This document shows positions 27,155 to 37,774 of a DNA stretch of 64,000 nucleotides, piece after piece; the stretch's first letter is position 1, and each line of letters starts with the position of its first letter. The position numbers and the translations under genes were made by a program. The notes beneath the pieces were generated by a model. The model had not been told where the DNA came from. It did not search any database and saw nothing but the letters and a program-made list of their open reading frames with translations. Origin of the DNA: Ampelocalamus luodianensis (taxonomy: Eukaryota; Streptophyta; Magnoliopsida; Poales; Poaceae); NCBI GenBank assembly GCA_036346255.1, contig CM070620.1:62420522-62484521 (forward strand), written 5' to 3'.

Positions 27155-30100
27155 CAAACCTCAACAGCAAAAATCATCCAAATCTCATAAAATTTACACA
27201 GCAGCAAGGGTATGATTTTAGACAAATTTAGGAACAAGAATTATTCAATTTGGGCTAAGCATGCAAAAGTTATGGCTAAAAAAAATTCTCTCAGCCTGGA
27301 AATTCAAACGAAATTAATTACTGATACTGTTCATGGCAAAAATTTCTAGAATTACCTAGAACCTAAAATTTTTATTGTAGGTGGATCATGGCATTCTTGA
27401 ACAGCAAAACTGGGTTTACTTCATTTGGAGTTAGATTGAATTACTTATGATTTTCCTAAGTTGTGAAATTAGCACATTACATTTTTCAAAGGCAAATAAA
27501 TGAACAAAACCTATCCTATATTGAAGTGCATTCTCAGAGGAATTTACCAACTTTTAGTTTGCTCATTTTGGAGTTACAGGGAATTACTTATGTCTTTTAC
27601 AAATTTTAACTGAATTTCTAGACAATATTTATACCTAATCAAGTTAATTCACCCTATATAATTTTCTGGTACCGAATCAGTGCCTACACATATTTTTGGA
27701 TTAAAGTTTAGTTAAACAGAATTTTAACAGAATTGGAATCAACCGAAAAGGAATTAAAATGAACTAGTTATGAATTTTCAAAGTTTAAATCCAATTTTTA
27801 GTTTACAAATAAAAGGTTTCGGGATTTACTGATTACCAAACCAAAAAGGGGAAACCTGGGCCATTGATCTTGAATCCAACGGCCCAAACGCAGGGGCTGA
27901 ACGGAACGCACAGCACCGCACGCAACCCCGCCGTTGGATTAAGATCCAATGGTCCACGTCGATCGAGGCATTCGGAGGGGTCCGAACGTCCCAATCAACC
28001 ACGACCGTAGATATGAAGATGGAGGGTCTACAGGGCATGGGACGATAAGAGGGGTCCGAATGTCCCATGAGACCAGAGCCGCAGATCGCAAGATGGACGG
28101 TCAAGATCAACGATGTGTCGCGCGCTAACACACGTATTTTCTAAGTGCACAGAGAGGGTTTTAGGGGCGTGCGAGCCCACCTATAAGTGGCAGGTCAGCC
28201 CTTTTAGGACAGCCATTAACTGCTAACGATGATTTAGCAATTAATGAACCAAATCTTTGTCCTAAAGGCCACGCTACTGTGGTTTAAGCCTACGGGCCCA
28301 CAAGGCAGTGACTCATGAAGCCATTTTAAGACATCCATTTATTGCTAAACACTGATTATCAATGATTAACATTAATGATGTCCTAAAGACATTGCATAGT
28401 GCCAGTGGGGCGGGGGGGTTTAAGTGCCTGGGCCCACTAGTCAATGGCACACTGGCTACATTAGGACAGCCATTTATTACTAAACCATGATTAACAGTGA
28501 TTAAACAATGATTAGCAGTTAATGGCCACATCTTTGCCCTAAACGACAACGGCACAGAGAGGCGCTCGTCCGACAAAAATCGAGTGCAAAGAAAAGCTCG
28601 TCGTCGGCGGCTCCGTCCACGGCGGTGCAACCTAAAGGCCAAAATGGGTTCGCAATAACATTGCGCACCCACCGGAGGTAGTCTCGACAGCGGCGGCGGC
28701 CTAGAACGTCGGCGAGCCGGAAATAACAATGATGACCAAAATGGCCGAAAACGAAAAATAGTCAAAAAGCTCTGCATTGTCCAAAGAAGCATGTGTCACA
28801 GCGTCTAAGGACTAATAAGAAGCTACCTTAGCCAAGAAGAGCTTCAAAAATGGCCGGAGAAGCTTTGACCACGGAGAAGCTCACCGGAGCCGAGGAAGAT
28901 GAAGTGAAAATGATGGCCTGAGCAAAATGAGTGAGACCAGATTACTATAGCTTCATTATAGCTCAGAGAAGCTCCAAGAGCAATTAATTGAGAAAAGAAG
29001 CCCTTACCGGAGCTGGAGAAGAAAGGGGATGATTTCGGCCGAAAAGATTCAAACTTAAAATTGAGTGATTCCTGTGAATGAAACCCAAAATTAAGTTAGG
29101 GGAAATGAATGTAGGGTTAAGGGGCTCAAAAGGGTACAAAAATATTTGAAGAAGAACCACTGGAGCACTAAGATCCACAATGGAGCTCCACGGTCAACAA
29201 TGGCGATTTGGGGATTTCAGTGGTTTTGAGATCCAATAGCAGAGAAAGAGCTAGGGGTGATATAAAGGGACTCAAGGGTGAGCTTTGGGGGGCTTTTTAT
29301 AGCTAGAGAACTAGGGTTTGGGCAAGGACAAGGGTTCTAGGGTGAGCTCGGTTCATGGTGCGGCCATGGACCAAGAAATTGATGGGAGCAGCTGAGAGGA
29401 CTATCAGCGCGAAAGCTCACTAAGGGCATTAAATGCCGAGGACCAGAGCTGTTGAACGGTGACGCATGAAGTTGAAAAGGGCTCTCCCCCCATGCCTTGT
29501 TCCATCACGCGCGTGCGCCAGAGGTTGAAGACGATGACGAGGGATGAGGGGCCCACAAGTCAGTGAAAGGGTTGAAATGGCTCGGGTCAAAAATGACGAG
29601 GGGGTTATGTCAAAATGAGTCAAAAGACTCTGGGCGGTTGGATTAGAAATGGACGGTCAAGATTTAACGGAGATGATCGGTGGTCCCGACCTTTAGAATC
29701 GCGCGAACGGTCTGATCGAAAATGAGCGATTGAGATTGATTTGGCCGTTTGGAGCGGTCCGAATGACCCAACTAATAGAGACCGCCCGATGGAAATCCTA
29801 CAGCCTAGAAGCGAAGCGCAACTCGGGAGGTCCGAATGTTACACGAAGGAGGGCCGCCCGGTGGAGATCCAACGGTTGAGATCGAATGCGCGCTTTAAGT
29901 GAGCCCGGGTGCAGTTAGTTGGTTGAGTTCAACCAAGTCCATTAGGTTGGGCTTGGGTCTGACTCGAGCCCAACACACTTTGACTTAGGGTTTTGAGTTG
30001 AACTGAAACTTTGGGGGATTTGTTTAAGGTAGCAAAACAACTCCAAAAATTCTGAAATTTTTACAAGAGCTTGCTAACCTTAAGATTGACCTTGTATAAA

Positions 30101-30482
30101 ATTTTTAGAGGTTTTCATGTAGTGGAATTCCCTCCAAAAATTTAGAAAGGTACTGGGCTAGGGTTTGACCAATGTCAAACAGGTTTGACTAGCCTCTTAA
30201 AATTATAGAACAATTTCTAAAAATTGTGAAACTTTTCAAAGGGGTCGCACACCATCCCTAGAACTTAGGAAAAATATTTCCAGGAGATGATCACAAGATT
30301 TGACAAGAATGTTTATTTTTGAAGGGTCAAGATTTGGATCAAATGACTTGTGACTTTGTATTTCCATAATCCTTTTACAAAAATTGTTTAGAACAAACAG
30401 GAAATACAAGATGTAAGAAATTTTTTTAATTTCTACACATTTTCTTACATTTGAAACACAAGTCCAAACTTGGGATGTTACA
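27155..30482 (-). repeat. TEK-D: minus-strand Tekay-like LTR, split by TEK-C
   Basis: The right end reads GGGATGTTACA at 30482, so the LTR begins TGTAACATCCCAAG on its own strand. The left part (27155-27830) aligns with the AT-rich region near 590-1200 of TEK-A. The right end abuts TEK-E LTR sequence and not an internal region, so this is a 5' LTR or solo LTR. The presumed target duplication is GTACT (30483-30487). It is more diverged than TEK-A and contains no gene. Confidence 0.78.
29294..29302 (-). promoter_or_regulatory. TEK-D LTR TATA box
   Basis: The minus strand reads CTATAAAAA, followed by a pyrimidine-rich stretch. This is a good match to a plant TATA box at the place expected for the U3 promoter of a minus-strand LTR. 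Confidence 0.5.
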
Positions 30483-31384
30483 GTACTGTTGTTAATCCGA
30501 AAAAAAAAACGAGAGGATTGCTATGATCTTTTGGGAGAGTTGATGTTATTTGCGACTGGCGGCAAACCCTAGTTGAGTACAAAAATATACTCGCAAGACT
30601 TACGAGTAACAAGCCTATACATAGCTATATGCAAGCTGAAACAAAGGAGATGGTTATATGGTTATTTAGACGCATAAAGCAATTTTCATTTGCAATAGTG
30701 TAATAGATTGAAGGCAATTTGTCAAATCTGTTTTTAGTCATTGAAATAACGACGAGATAACAATAAGTAACAAGAATAATAACCTAGAAGTGACTAACCC
30801 AATAGCCACCACAATATAGCACAAATTACCCATTCGTACCACCCAAGTTCAAGTTTTAATGAAAAGGTTATAGTCTAACTCTTGCAAAACCTAACCAAGC
30901 GTGTTCATAACCTAGGATGAGGCTATTCAAATAGATCAAACCCTGCAGGGGTGTACCAATGTACTCACACTTCAGACCGCCTTTTTGCCAAGCTATTAAG
31001 CACACTTCCTTTGGTATGCTGGCACAGCTAAGTCCTACAAGACATTTCCAATGGAAAATGCTAATTAAGAGCCACACGCATGGGGGTTAACCCTTAGTGA
31101 TCTATCGGCGATGAAGATCAGAAGGACCCATACGTAGAGTAGGATGAACCGGCCTAGCCTAAGCAACTGCGGGTGCTCCCCTCCTTTCCTTGTCCCATGT
31201 TGCATATGATCAAATATACAAGAGAGGTGTCATTTCCATCTAGTGTGGTTAGCACGCAAATATGCTTGGATCGTGTGACACAAGATGTTCGGCCCTTGTT
31301 GACTCGGGCACTAACCATTCACACCCAAAAGCACACCATCTTACCATTGTGCCCAAGTCTAAAAAATTTGGGATATTCCATTTA
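30483..31384 (-). repeat. TEK-E: old Tekay-like LTR fragment
   Basis: Recognisable LTR landmarks occur in minus-strand order: GAGTACAAAAA, CCTAGAAGTGACTAACCC, GGGGTGTACCAATGTAC, GTGTGGTTAGCACGCAAAT and CATTGTGCCCAAG. They match 9090-9880 of TEK-A but with many substitutions, so this is the oldest Tekay piece here. It stops near 31384, where GAG-1 leader sequence starts; the exact break is uncertain by about 20 bp. Confidence 0.7.
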
Positions 31385-31891
31385 TGATTTACGTCGTGCG
31401 AATAATCTTGTGCCCTTCATAGAAGTTTGAGTAGGTGCCTAGCGTCTCTCCTAGCACTTGGTGTGAGAATTTTCATTGCTTACATCAAGTCACATTGATC
31501 TTTGCGTGTGCGTTCCTACAATTCTCGTTATAGGGCTTTGATTAGCTAGCTTTGATTAGGCTGCGATCAATAACATTGACTAGTACTTTGAACAATTTTT
31601 CAACTTTTATTAACTGATTTGATTATTACTGATCCTTGCTACCATATTGAAGCCTTCCGAGCTCCACTTCCTACTAACTCGGCAAGTACCATTCCTCGCA
31701 ATCGTTGGGTTATTCACGAGTGAGAGTATCACGAACCAACCACCGGTTGTACCACTTCCTTACTGCATTGTTAAGAGCTTGTGAGAACTTGGTATAAACT
31801 TGAGTGTGAGCGACTATTGATCCTCTAGAACCTAGTAGTTGATAGGGACATATACTTATGATTTGTTTCCTTATTTTCTACTAACAATGAC

Positions 31892-32806
31892 ATGTTGGTA
31901 GATTATGATGACATCGCAGGCAAATTTGAACTCAAAGGAAAACAACTATCGGCATACATCTTGCCACTCACTGCTGAGAGTACATCGTTGGACTACTTCT
32001 TGTGGGTTACTATGTTGGATAGCTACTTTGAAAGACAGAACATTGATCCTTATAAGAAGATGAGCAAGGCAAGGACAGCGCTGATCAGTGATGTTCAACA
32101 TTGGTTGTCGAATCTTGAGTACCGCTACATGTAAACATGGGAGAAGATGAAGAAGAAATTGCAACATCATTTTGTACCTCCACCACCCATGGTCACAAGC
32201 GAGGTGCAACCTAAGGTAACTAAAAATACTGACATTATTTTGGCTCCTACTCCATCTACAAATACCGTCGAGACACTTGAAGAGATGAAGGATGACCTGG
32301 CGCATCTTATGTCATTAGAGGAGAAGTTTGAGGTACCTATAGTATCTGATGAGGACAATAATGACAAAGGTACTGATTTGGTGCTACAGCAAGACATAGA
32401 GCAACCTTGTGAATATATACCTGCTATAGTGCAATCTTTTGATATTCCTTGTGTTGACTTGAATGAACCATGTGTTGACCTGAATTATCATAATTTTGCA
32501 CATATCGAATTAATTGAACATAAGGATGTATTTGATAGAATATCCCCTGCTGAAGCATTGTGCTATATCATGCTTAATGATCCCATTAGCTTGGAATGTG
32601 CTATAGAGAAAGTTTCTGAAATTTCATCTCTAAATTCTCTTTCTAGCACTTACACCTACTGTTTTAACTTAAGTGGAGATTATGGTGTACAAAATCAATT
32701 TGTGGTATATAGAATATGCATAACTTGTTATTACATAAATGAATTGAAGCATGCTGTTTTCAACAACAATTCTTGTGTGATAAATAATTCTACTATATAC
32801 TTGTAA
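31892..32806 (+). pseudogene. Gag of GAG-1 with in-frame stop
   Basis: Codes for a nucleocapsid-type Gag. The start MLVDYDDIAG is followed by a retrotransposon-gag-like block (YFLWVTMLDSYFE, ARTALISDVQHWLSNLEYR), where GAG-2 has YLDWEMTVEQKF and FAINWWNRV. A TAA at 32132-32134 stops the frame, but reading continues in the same frame with TWEKMKKKLQHHFVPP, the usual end of this domain. The rest (to 32806) is an acidic linker with two copies of PCVDLN and no known domain. No zinc knuckle is seen. A single stop splits an otherwise open frame of 304 codons. Confidence 0.65.
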
Positions 32807-33014
32807 ATTGAGTTGCACACTGAATACTATGAGAAAAGGTATCTTTGTTGATTTGATGCATGCACACTCACCTTTAATTTGCAAAGTTTTCTATATTTCT
32901 TTGTCACCTGCTGTTGCTAATATTTTGTAGGAAGATGAGCATACGTTGGTACAAGTTTTGAAGCTTTGCTTGGAACTTAAGTCGAGGATGACTCAAATGT
33001 AAGAAGGGGAGGAT

Positions 33015-33814
33015 GATGAGAACATTAACACTCCAGATACGACCGCTACTCCACGTCATAGTACAAGGATGGTTTCCACATCAATTTGTGTTCACACCAA
33101 GCAAGAGTTCAAGTTGGATACGTTCTGGAATCCAATTCGGCCTCTGGAGACAGCCCTGACTTCAAACATGCATAACTTTCATATATGGACTCCGTTTGAG
33201 GTCCACGAGTACTTGATTGAAAGCTTATATTCTCTTTCAAATGGATCTGGCCTCACCTCCAAATTCCTTCTGTGCGTACTGCAATCATCAAAAGAATGTG
33301 CTACATCATCTATTTAGGCCGCGGGCCTTGTAATTCGAATAGAAACCCTAGGCCATACTGTTCACGTGGTTACTGTTCATGTGTGAACAGTGCTGCCACC
33401 CCTCTTTCTTCCTCCTTTACATAGCGGCTGTCATCTCTTTAGTTTCGGCGGGTTTTGTTGATTAATGTTTAGCTTTGTTACTTTATACTTTGTCCTCTTG
33501 TTCGGCGAGATCAATAGCGACATTGTTCTTCATAATCCCACTTATCAATACAATTTTAATTTCTATTCGCAATTTCAGATTGCTTATTTATCTTATTCTT
33601 GTGTGGTTCTTCGGTGTATGTAGGAATTGATCTTCATGATCAGGTTATCCGGGTATTCGTGCACAGTTGATAACGACTTGTCGAGCAGTTCAGCGATTGC
33701 GTGGTTTTGAGCTTTGCGAGTTCATAGCCAGGATCATGAGAGTTGAGCGACTACTACCGAATTTATCTTCTCACTGAAAGATCAGGCCAAAATCAGGACC
33801 TGCGTGGTTCATCA
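33015..33814 (+). repeat. GAG-1 3' LTR (800 bp)
   Basis: Starts TGATGAGAAC directly after the polypurine tract and ends GTTCATCA. It shares with the GAG-2 LTR the CTGTTCACGTG / TGTGAACAGTG inverted motif (about 33358-33392), the TCTTCCTCC promoter-like stretch and the final GGTTTTGAGC...CATCA region. Apart from these it is well diverged. Confidence 0.75.
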
Positions 33815-33907
33815 TCGCGCTTGTCAGCAAGAGCGAGAGGGCGGGGACCAAACGAGCCACTACTAGGCTAAACGGCGTCGAGCACAAGCGATGGAAGATG
33901 GGCTGGC
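33815..33907. other. Short flank between GAG-1 and SOLO-1
   Basis: A 93 bp stretch that continues, once SOLO-1 is removed, into 36106. It is probably part of the old gypsy LTR seen at 36106-36424. No gene. Confidence 0.4.
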
Positions 33908-36100
33908 TGTAACACCCCAGCCCCAATACCAGACTGGAATGCTACCAAGCTAACAACAAAGCAGATTAACTCCATGACACTTTATACTAAAGTCCGGCAG
34001 CATCTCCTTTGTTTAGCTAACAAAACTAGGAGTTTCAACATGAACAAGTGTCACAATCAAGAATTCCACTCGCTGAATAAACAAAAGGCATCATGGTATA
34101 CTAAAAGTCTAAAGCATAAACACAATTAACTAAAAGAATAAGCTACTCATCATTATTACAAATAATCCAATGGGTAAACATAACCATAATCAATCCCTTA
34201 AGCAGTTTGCTCATTTATTAAGGTACGATCTGAAATTTAATCATCTACCAAGGTTTCATGGCAGTGTGCATGTGAACATAAGACTACTCCCTCCCATGCA
34301 TGTCGTTCTTGGATTGGGTACCTAAAACACAATAAAAGCAAAAGTGAGCCCAAAGACTCAGCAAGTACCGAAAAGAATCATTAACCTCACAAATTACAGC
34401 AACAATATTCAAACCCAAAGCTTTATTCGGAAAACATAGCTCATGATGAATGAATGCAAATATGCAATGCATCTTTTATCTTCCACTCTTTGTCGCATTT
34501 CACCGATAATGCGAGATATGCAACCGTCGCCGCATACCAGGCCTGTGCTCGCAAGCACAGGGACCAATTGCCCAATATTACGCAAGTAAAGGGGACCTCA
34601 AACCCGTCATATACATGACGGGGATCTCAACAAATGCTTGGTCACCACGTGACCAAGTCTTCATTTTGTCAACATGATGCATATGCACAAATCATGAATT
34701 ATCATAATCATACCTTCTTAGCAACATCACTTGTGAATTTAACTCATCATACTTCTATCATGCATGTTCATAGACATTCATACACTCAAGAAACCATGCA
34801 TAATACATATTTTCACAACATTAATAATCGTGGTCGACAACATCTATAACACTCTAGCATCCATAAATATCACATTTATTCACAATACTAGCAAACAAGT
34901 ACTTACCTTAACCGCGTGAGAACGGAGGATGTGAAGACGGTGCTGCCTCCGGGACCAGTCCCCCGCCTAATTAATTTAAAAACATACTAAGACAACAGTA
35001 ATGTACCACATAAACTATAAAAGCAAACACGAACTTGCAATAGTTCTTTTAACGCGAATCCAACTCCAATTTTCTAGATGCTGTTCTGTCCCCTCTGTGG
35101 GCTGTCGCGTTCTAAAATTTGTATCTTTTAGTACAGGAGTCCAAATGAGGTGTTCTTCGACTTCATTGAAAGGTTATCAAATTCTCCATCTAAACCTAGT
35201 GGGTGGGCCTTCCTGATTCGGCCATCTAATATTCCTATCATGCCAAATAACAGAACATCGAATTCACGTCAGGTTCTCTGGACAGTACACTAAAACTATC
35301 ATAACTTTCATCTCGGTTATCCAAATTTCACGTTCTTAGGCTTCCCTGAAATCTACGACAATTATCTACAACTTTCGTTATACTAAGCTCCTCTCCTTTG
35401 TCCTTTAAATGATCGCTCAAGTCAGATTACTAAAACCTGTCAAAGTACTGATAGATTCGCAGAACAGTCACACTAATAAATTCATAACTTTTGAACTGTT
35501 CGTCCAAACGACGTGATCTTATACTCTACAAAAAGATATCGACGTCTCCTACAACTTTCTAGGAGGCGTCCAGGACAGATTCTGCTCTTAAACTCATCAA
35601 AAATGTCGGCTAACCCTGTCTGCCCTAACAGATCTAATTACCGACGAAGCTAAATAATCAATTAATTGACTAATCGCAAGGGGATCGGATCTTACCCTTG
35701 ACGAACCACTGAAGATCACGTACTGAGGCCGCGATCTTTCCCCTTCTCTCTCTTCTTCCCTCTCTCCTTTTTCTCCCTTCTTTGGCCGACAACAATGGGA
35801 GAGCACCACCAAGAGGGAGGGGAATAGCAATGGAGTGCAAGGGTGCATCTACTGTAGCATGGTACTGTAGCGGCGGCGGGGTACTGTAGCTAAGCTTGCT
35901 ATAGTAGTGCTAGGGTTTCCTCCTCCTTTTATTGGTGGTCGGCCCCTTATGGGCCTCCTAGGCCAAGGCCCGAGGCCTAGGTTGCCGAGGATTTGCATAA
36001 AGCCCCCTTTTTCTTCTACTAAACTCTTTTCTATTTGGTCATTCTGTTAATTCTACTAACTCTCTCCCGATAAACATTCAAATACTTTTGGGATATTACA
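33908..36100 (-). repeat. SOLO-1: solo LTR (2193 bp) with perfect 5 bp duplication
   Basis: Runs from TGTAACACCCCAG to GGGATATTACA and is flanked on both sides by CTGGC (33903-33907 and 36101-36105). No coding domain, primer-binding site or internal repeat is seen, so it is best read as a solo LTR left by recombination between two LTRs. The orientation is likely minus: on that strand CAATAAAAGG near 35925-35935 is TATA-like and is followed by GAAACCCTAGCAC. It differs in sequence from the Tekay LTRs, so it belongs to another gypsy family. Confidence 0.8.
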
Positions 36101-36105
36101 CTGGC

Positions 36106-36424
36106 GCTGGATTCGTTCCAAGAAGATATTTCAAAATTTAATTGTTTTATGAATTAATTAGCTCCAGAAATCATGTTTTAATTTTTAGAAATGGCAAACC
36201 AGCTCCAAAAATTATGAACATTTTTGGGGTCGCTCTCTAGATTATTACGGAAATGAATAAATTATTTCTAGGTTCTTGTAAGATAATTAATTTCAAAAAT
36301 TATTACAGCGGCTGGAAATATAGAAAACATTTTTAAATAAGTGCTGAAAATTGTGAAAAAACCCAAAAATGCAGAAATGGTTATTTTGAAATTAATAAAG
36401 TGCTTAGAAATTTTAGGATGTTAC
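36106..36424 (-). repeat. Gypsy LTR end fragment
   Basis: AT-rich sequence ending TTTTAGGATGTTAC at about 36424, the form of a minus-strand LTR end (TGTAACATCC) with the last bases changed. It is the target into which SOLO-1 inserted. Family not determined. Confidence 0.5.
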
Positions 36425-37069
36425 CGTTATCATGGGGACTCAACGTTGGACCCCATCCGAGATCATGTAAAGAAAGGATGTCACTTAGAGAAAACAGAAA
36501 GCATGCATCGATCTTGTAGTCCCACGCGTAGCAACAAATCTTGTTTTCTTGCTTTCTAATCCATGATCCTTCTTTATCTCTTGTTACCATACCAAATAAG
36601 AAATTAAATTCCTTTTCTAAGAAATCCAGCTTGATTTTGTTTTGTTCCTCCGTGGCAACTTCCCATGATTGCAATTTAGCTTCGTGGTTCAAAACATGTG
36701 CAACATGAGCTCTTGCTACATGCATGCCAAACCACCCAAAATCAGAACCGATTTGGTTTGGGACTCAATCTTCTGGTTGCACTCGGCCACAAGTGCCATG
36801 CACGTATGCCTACACTGGCTCTGCCCCTCGCTCACACGTCGCATGCATTGCTTGCCCGTGCTCCGCACCAACCTCCTGGCTCGCATGCGGCACACCCACA
36901 CACTTGCCAACTTGATACGTCGCATCCTTCTCTTCTTTCTTCTTAGAAAATTCAAAAATTAATTCATGTGAAACAATTTGTACACAAAAAATAAATTCAG
37001 AAACAGGGTCAGTAGTCATGGCCGCATCAATACCAAAATTCAATAGCTTTATGTCTGCTATTTTGCTAA
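36425..37069. other. Unassigned 645 bp
   Basis: No feature recognised. A 114-codon frame on the minus strand (36381-36725) reads a lysine- and glutamate-rich peptide, but it has no domain I know and overlaps the LTR fragment. A C-rich stretch at 36820-36930 (GCACACCCACACACTTGCC and similar) gives frames in several directions. It may be remnant host or repeat DNA. Confidence 0.3.
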
Positions 37070-37316
37070 TGATTTTCCTACCCTCAGGGGGGAAGTCGAG
37101 GCCCTTCCCCTTTGGAAGGCTGGAAGCGAGGAGGGATTCGAACCCCTAACACCGTCGTTCGTTGCCACGTACTCTAAGCAATAGGCCCACCCTATCTCCA
37201 CTGGATCTCTTCCTGGGGTATCCCCAAATGGAAACTTCCTCTCCTCAGCTATTTCATGTCAGGTTAAGAAGATGTGAAAGTGTCTTTCTCTCTAAGACTA
37301 GTGTGTTCCATGTGAA
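37070..37316 (-). other. Plastid-derived nuclear insertion (trnR-ACG region)
   Basis: The central part is a diverged copy of plastid tRNA-Arg(ACG) with its flanks. From memory, the plastid inverted repeat has similar sequence beside trnR-ACG: GGGAAGGGCC...GGGTAGG on one side and CCCACC...CTCCACTGGATC...CCAAATGGAAAC on the other. The tRNA identity is firm; the extent of the flanks is inference. The right edge abuts the CACTA-1 insertion site. Confidence 0.65.
37121..37188 (-). pseudogene. trnR-ACG: Plastid tRNA-Arg(ACG) pseudogene
   Basis: On the minus strand the copy starts GGGCCTATTGCTTAGAG, has the anticodon stem-loop GTGGCAACGAACGAC containing ACG, and ends with the T arm GGGGTTCGAATCCCTCC. 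The T arm pairs perfectly. The D arm has lost several bases, the length is 68 instead of about 74, and the acceptor 3' strand (CGCTTCCA) no longer pairs with GGGCCT. It is non-functional. Confidence 0.75.
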
Positions 37317-37320
37317 AGTT

Positions 37321-37337
37321 CACTACTACAAAACAGG
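37321..37337 (+). repeat. CACTA-1 left terminal inverted repeat
   Basis: CACTACTACAAAACAGG is the canonical CACTA start of grass elements. It is the cleavage end recognised together with the subterminal repeats. Confidence 0.85.
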
Positions 37338-37349
37338 TCATACTGGACG

Positions 37350-37590
37350 CCACATCACAGACGGTTCCAAAGGAGCCGTCTGTGTTTAACTTATACAGAC
37401 ATTCCTTTTGGAACCGTCTGTGATAGACGCCTCATCACAGACGGTTCTTATTACCAACCGTCTGTGATACTTCACAGACGGTTGGTAATAAGAACCATCT
37501 GTGATGAGGAACTATCAAAGACGGTTCTTATTACCAACTGTCTGTGATACTTTATCACAGACGGTTCCATGATAGAACCGTGTGTGATAT
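37350..37590. repeat. CACTA-1 left subterminal repeats
   Basis: About nine copies of TCACAGACGGTTC or its complement GAACCGTCTGTGA, arranged as hairpins. In En/Spm elements such repeats bind the TNPA-type protein. The longest hairpin (arms 37432-37467 and 37472-37507) has 36-base arms with one mismatch and a 4-base loop. Confidence 0.85.
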
Positions 37591-37774
37591 TTCTTTCCTA
37601 TCTCTTCGTCTCCCGCGCGATGTGTCTCTTCATCTCACCATCGCACAACCGTCTCTTCATCTCGCACAACCGTCTCTTCGTCTCACGTGCTAGTTACTCC
37701 TAATTTTATAAGACAGAATAACCGAAGATTAAACCTCCCATCTTTCTTCGTCTCACGGAATCGCCAAGGTGAGC

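Larger units (their letters stand above)
31385..33814 (+). mobile_element. GAG-1: 5'-truncated gag-only Ty3/gypsy element
   Basis: A leader (31385-31891), a broken gag (31892-32806), a purine-rich tract (AAGAAGGGGAGGA, 33002-33014) and an 800 bp 3' LTR (33015-33814) follow one another on the plus strand. There is no 5' LTR, protease, reverse transcriptase or integrase. The leader resembles 63540-63720 of GYP-K and 40790-41050 of GAG-2 (GAGCTTG...GGTA, CTAGTAGTTGATAGGGA). The LTR ends TGATGA and TCATCA are those of GAG-2, so the two belong to one non-autonomous group. GAG-1 is the older, decayed member. Confidence 0.75.

Noticed and set aside
36381..36725. 114-codon minus-strand frame as a host gene
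   Set aside because: It overlaps an LTR fragment, has no recognisable domain and no supporting exon structure.
37121..37188. Functional nuclear tRNA-Arg gene
   Set aside because: The sequence is plastid-type, the acceptor stem no longer pairs and the D arm is shortened, so it is a pseudogene.
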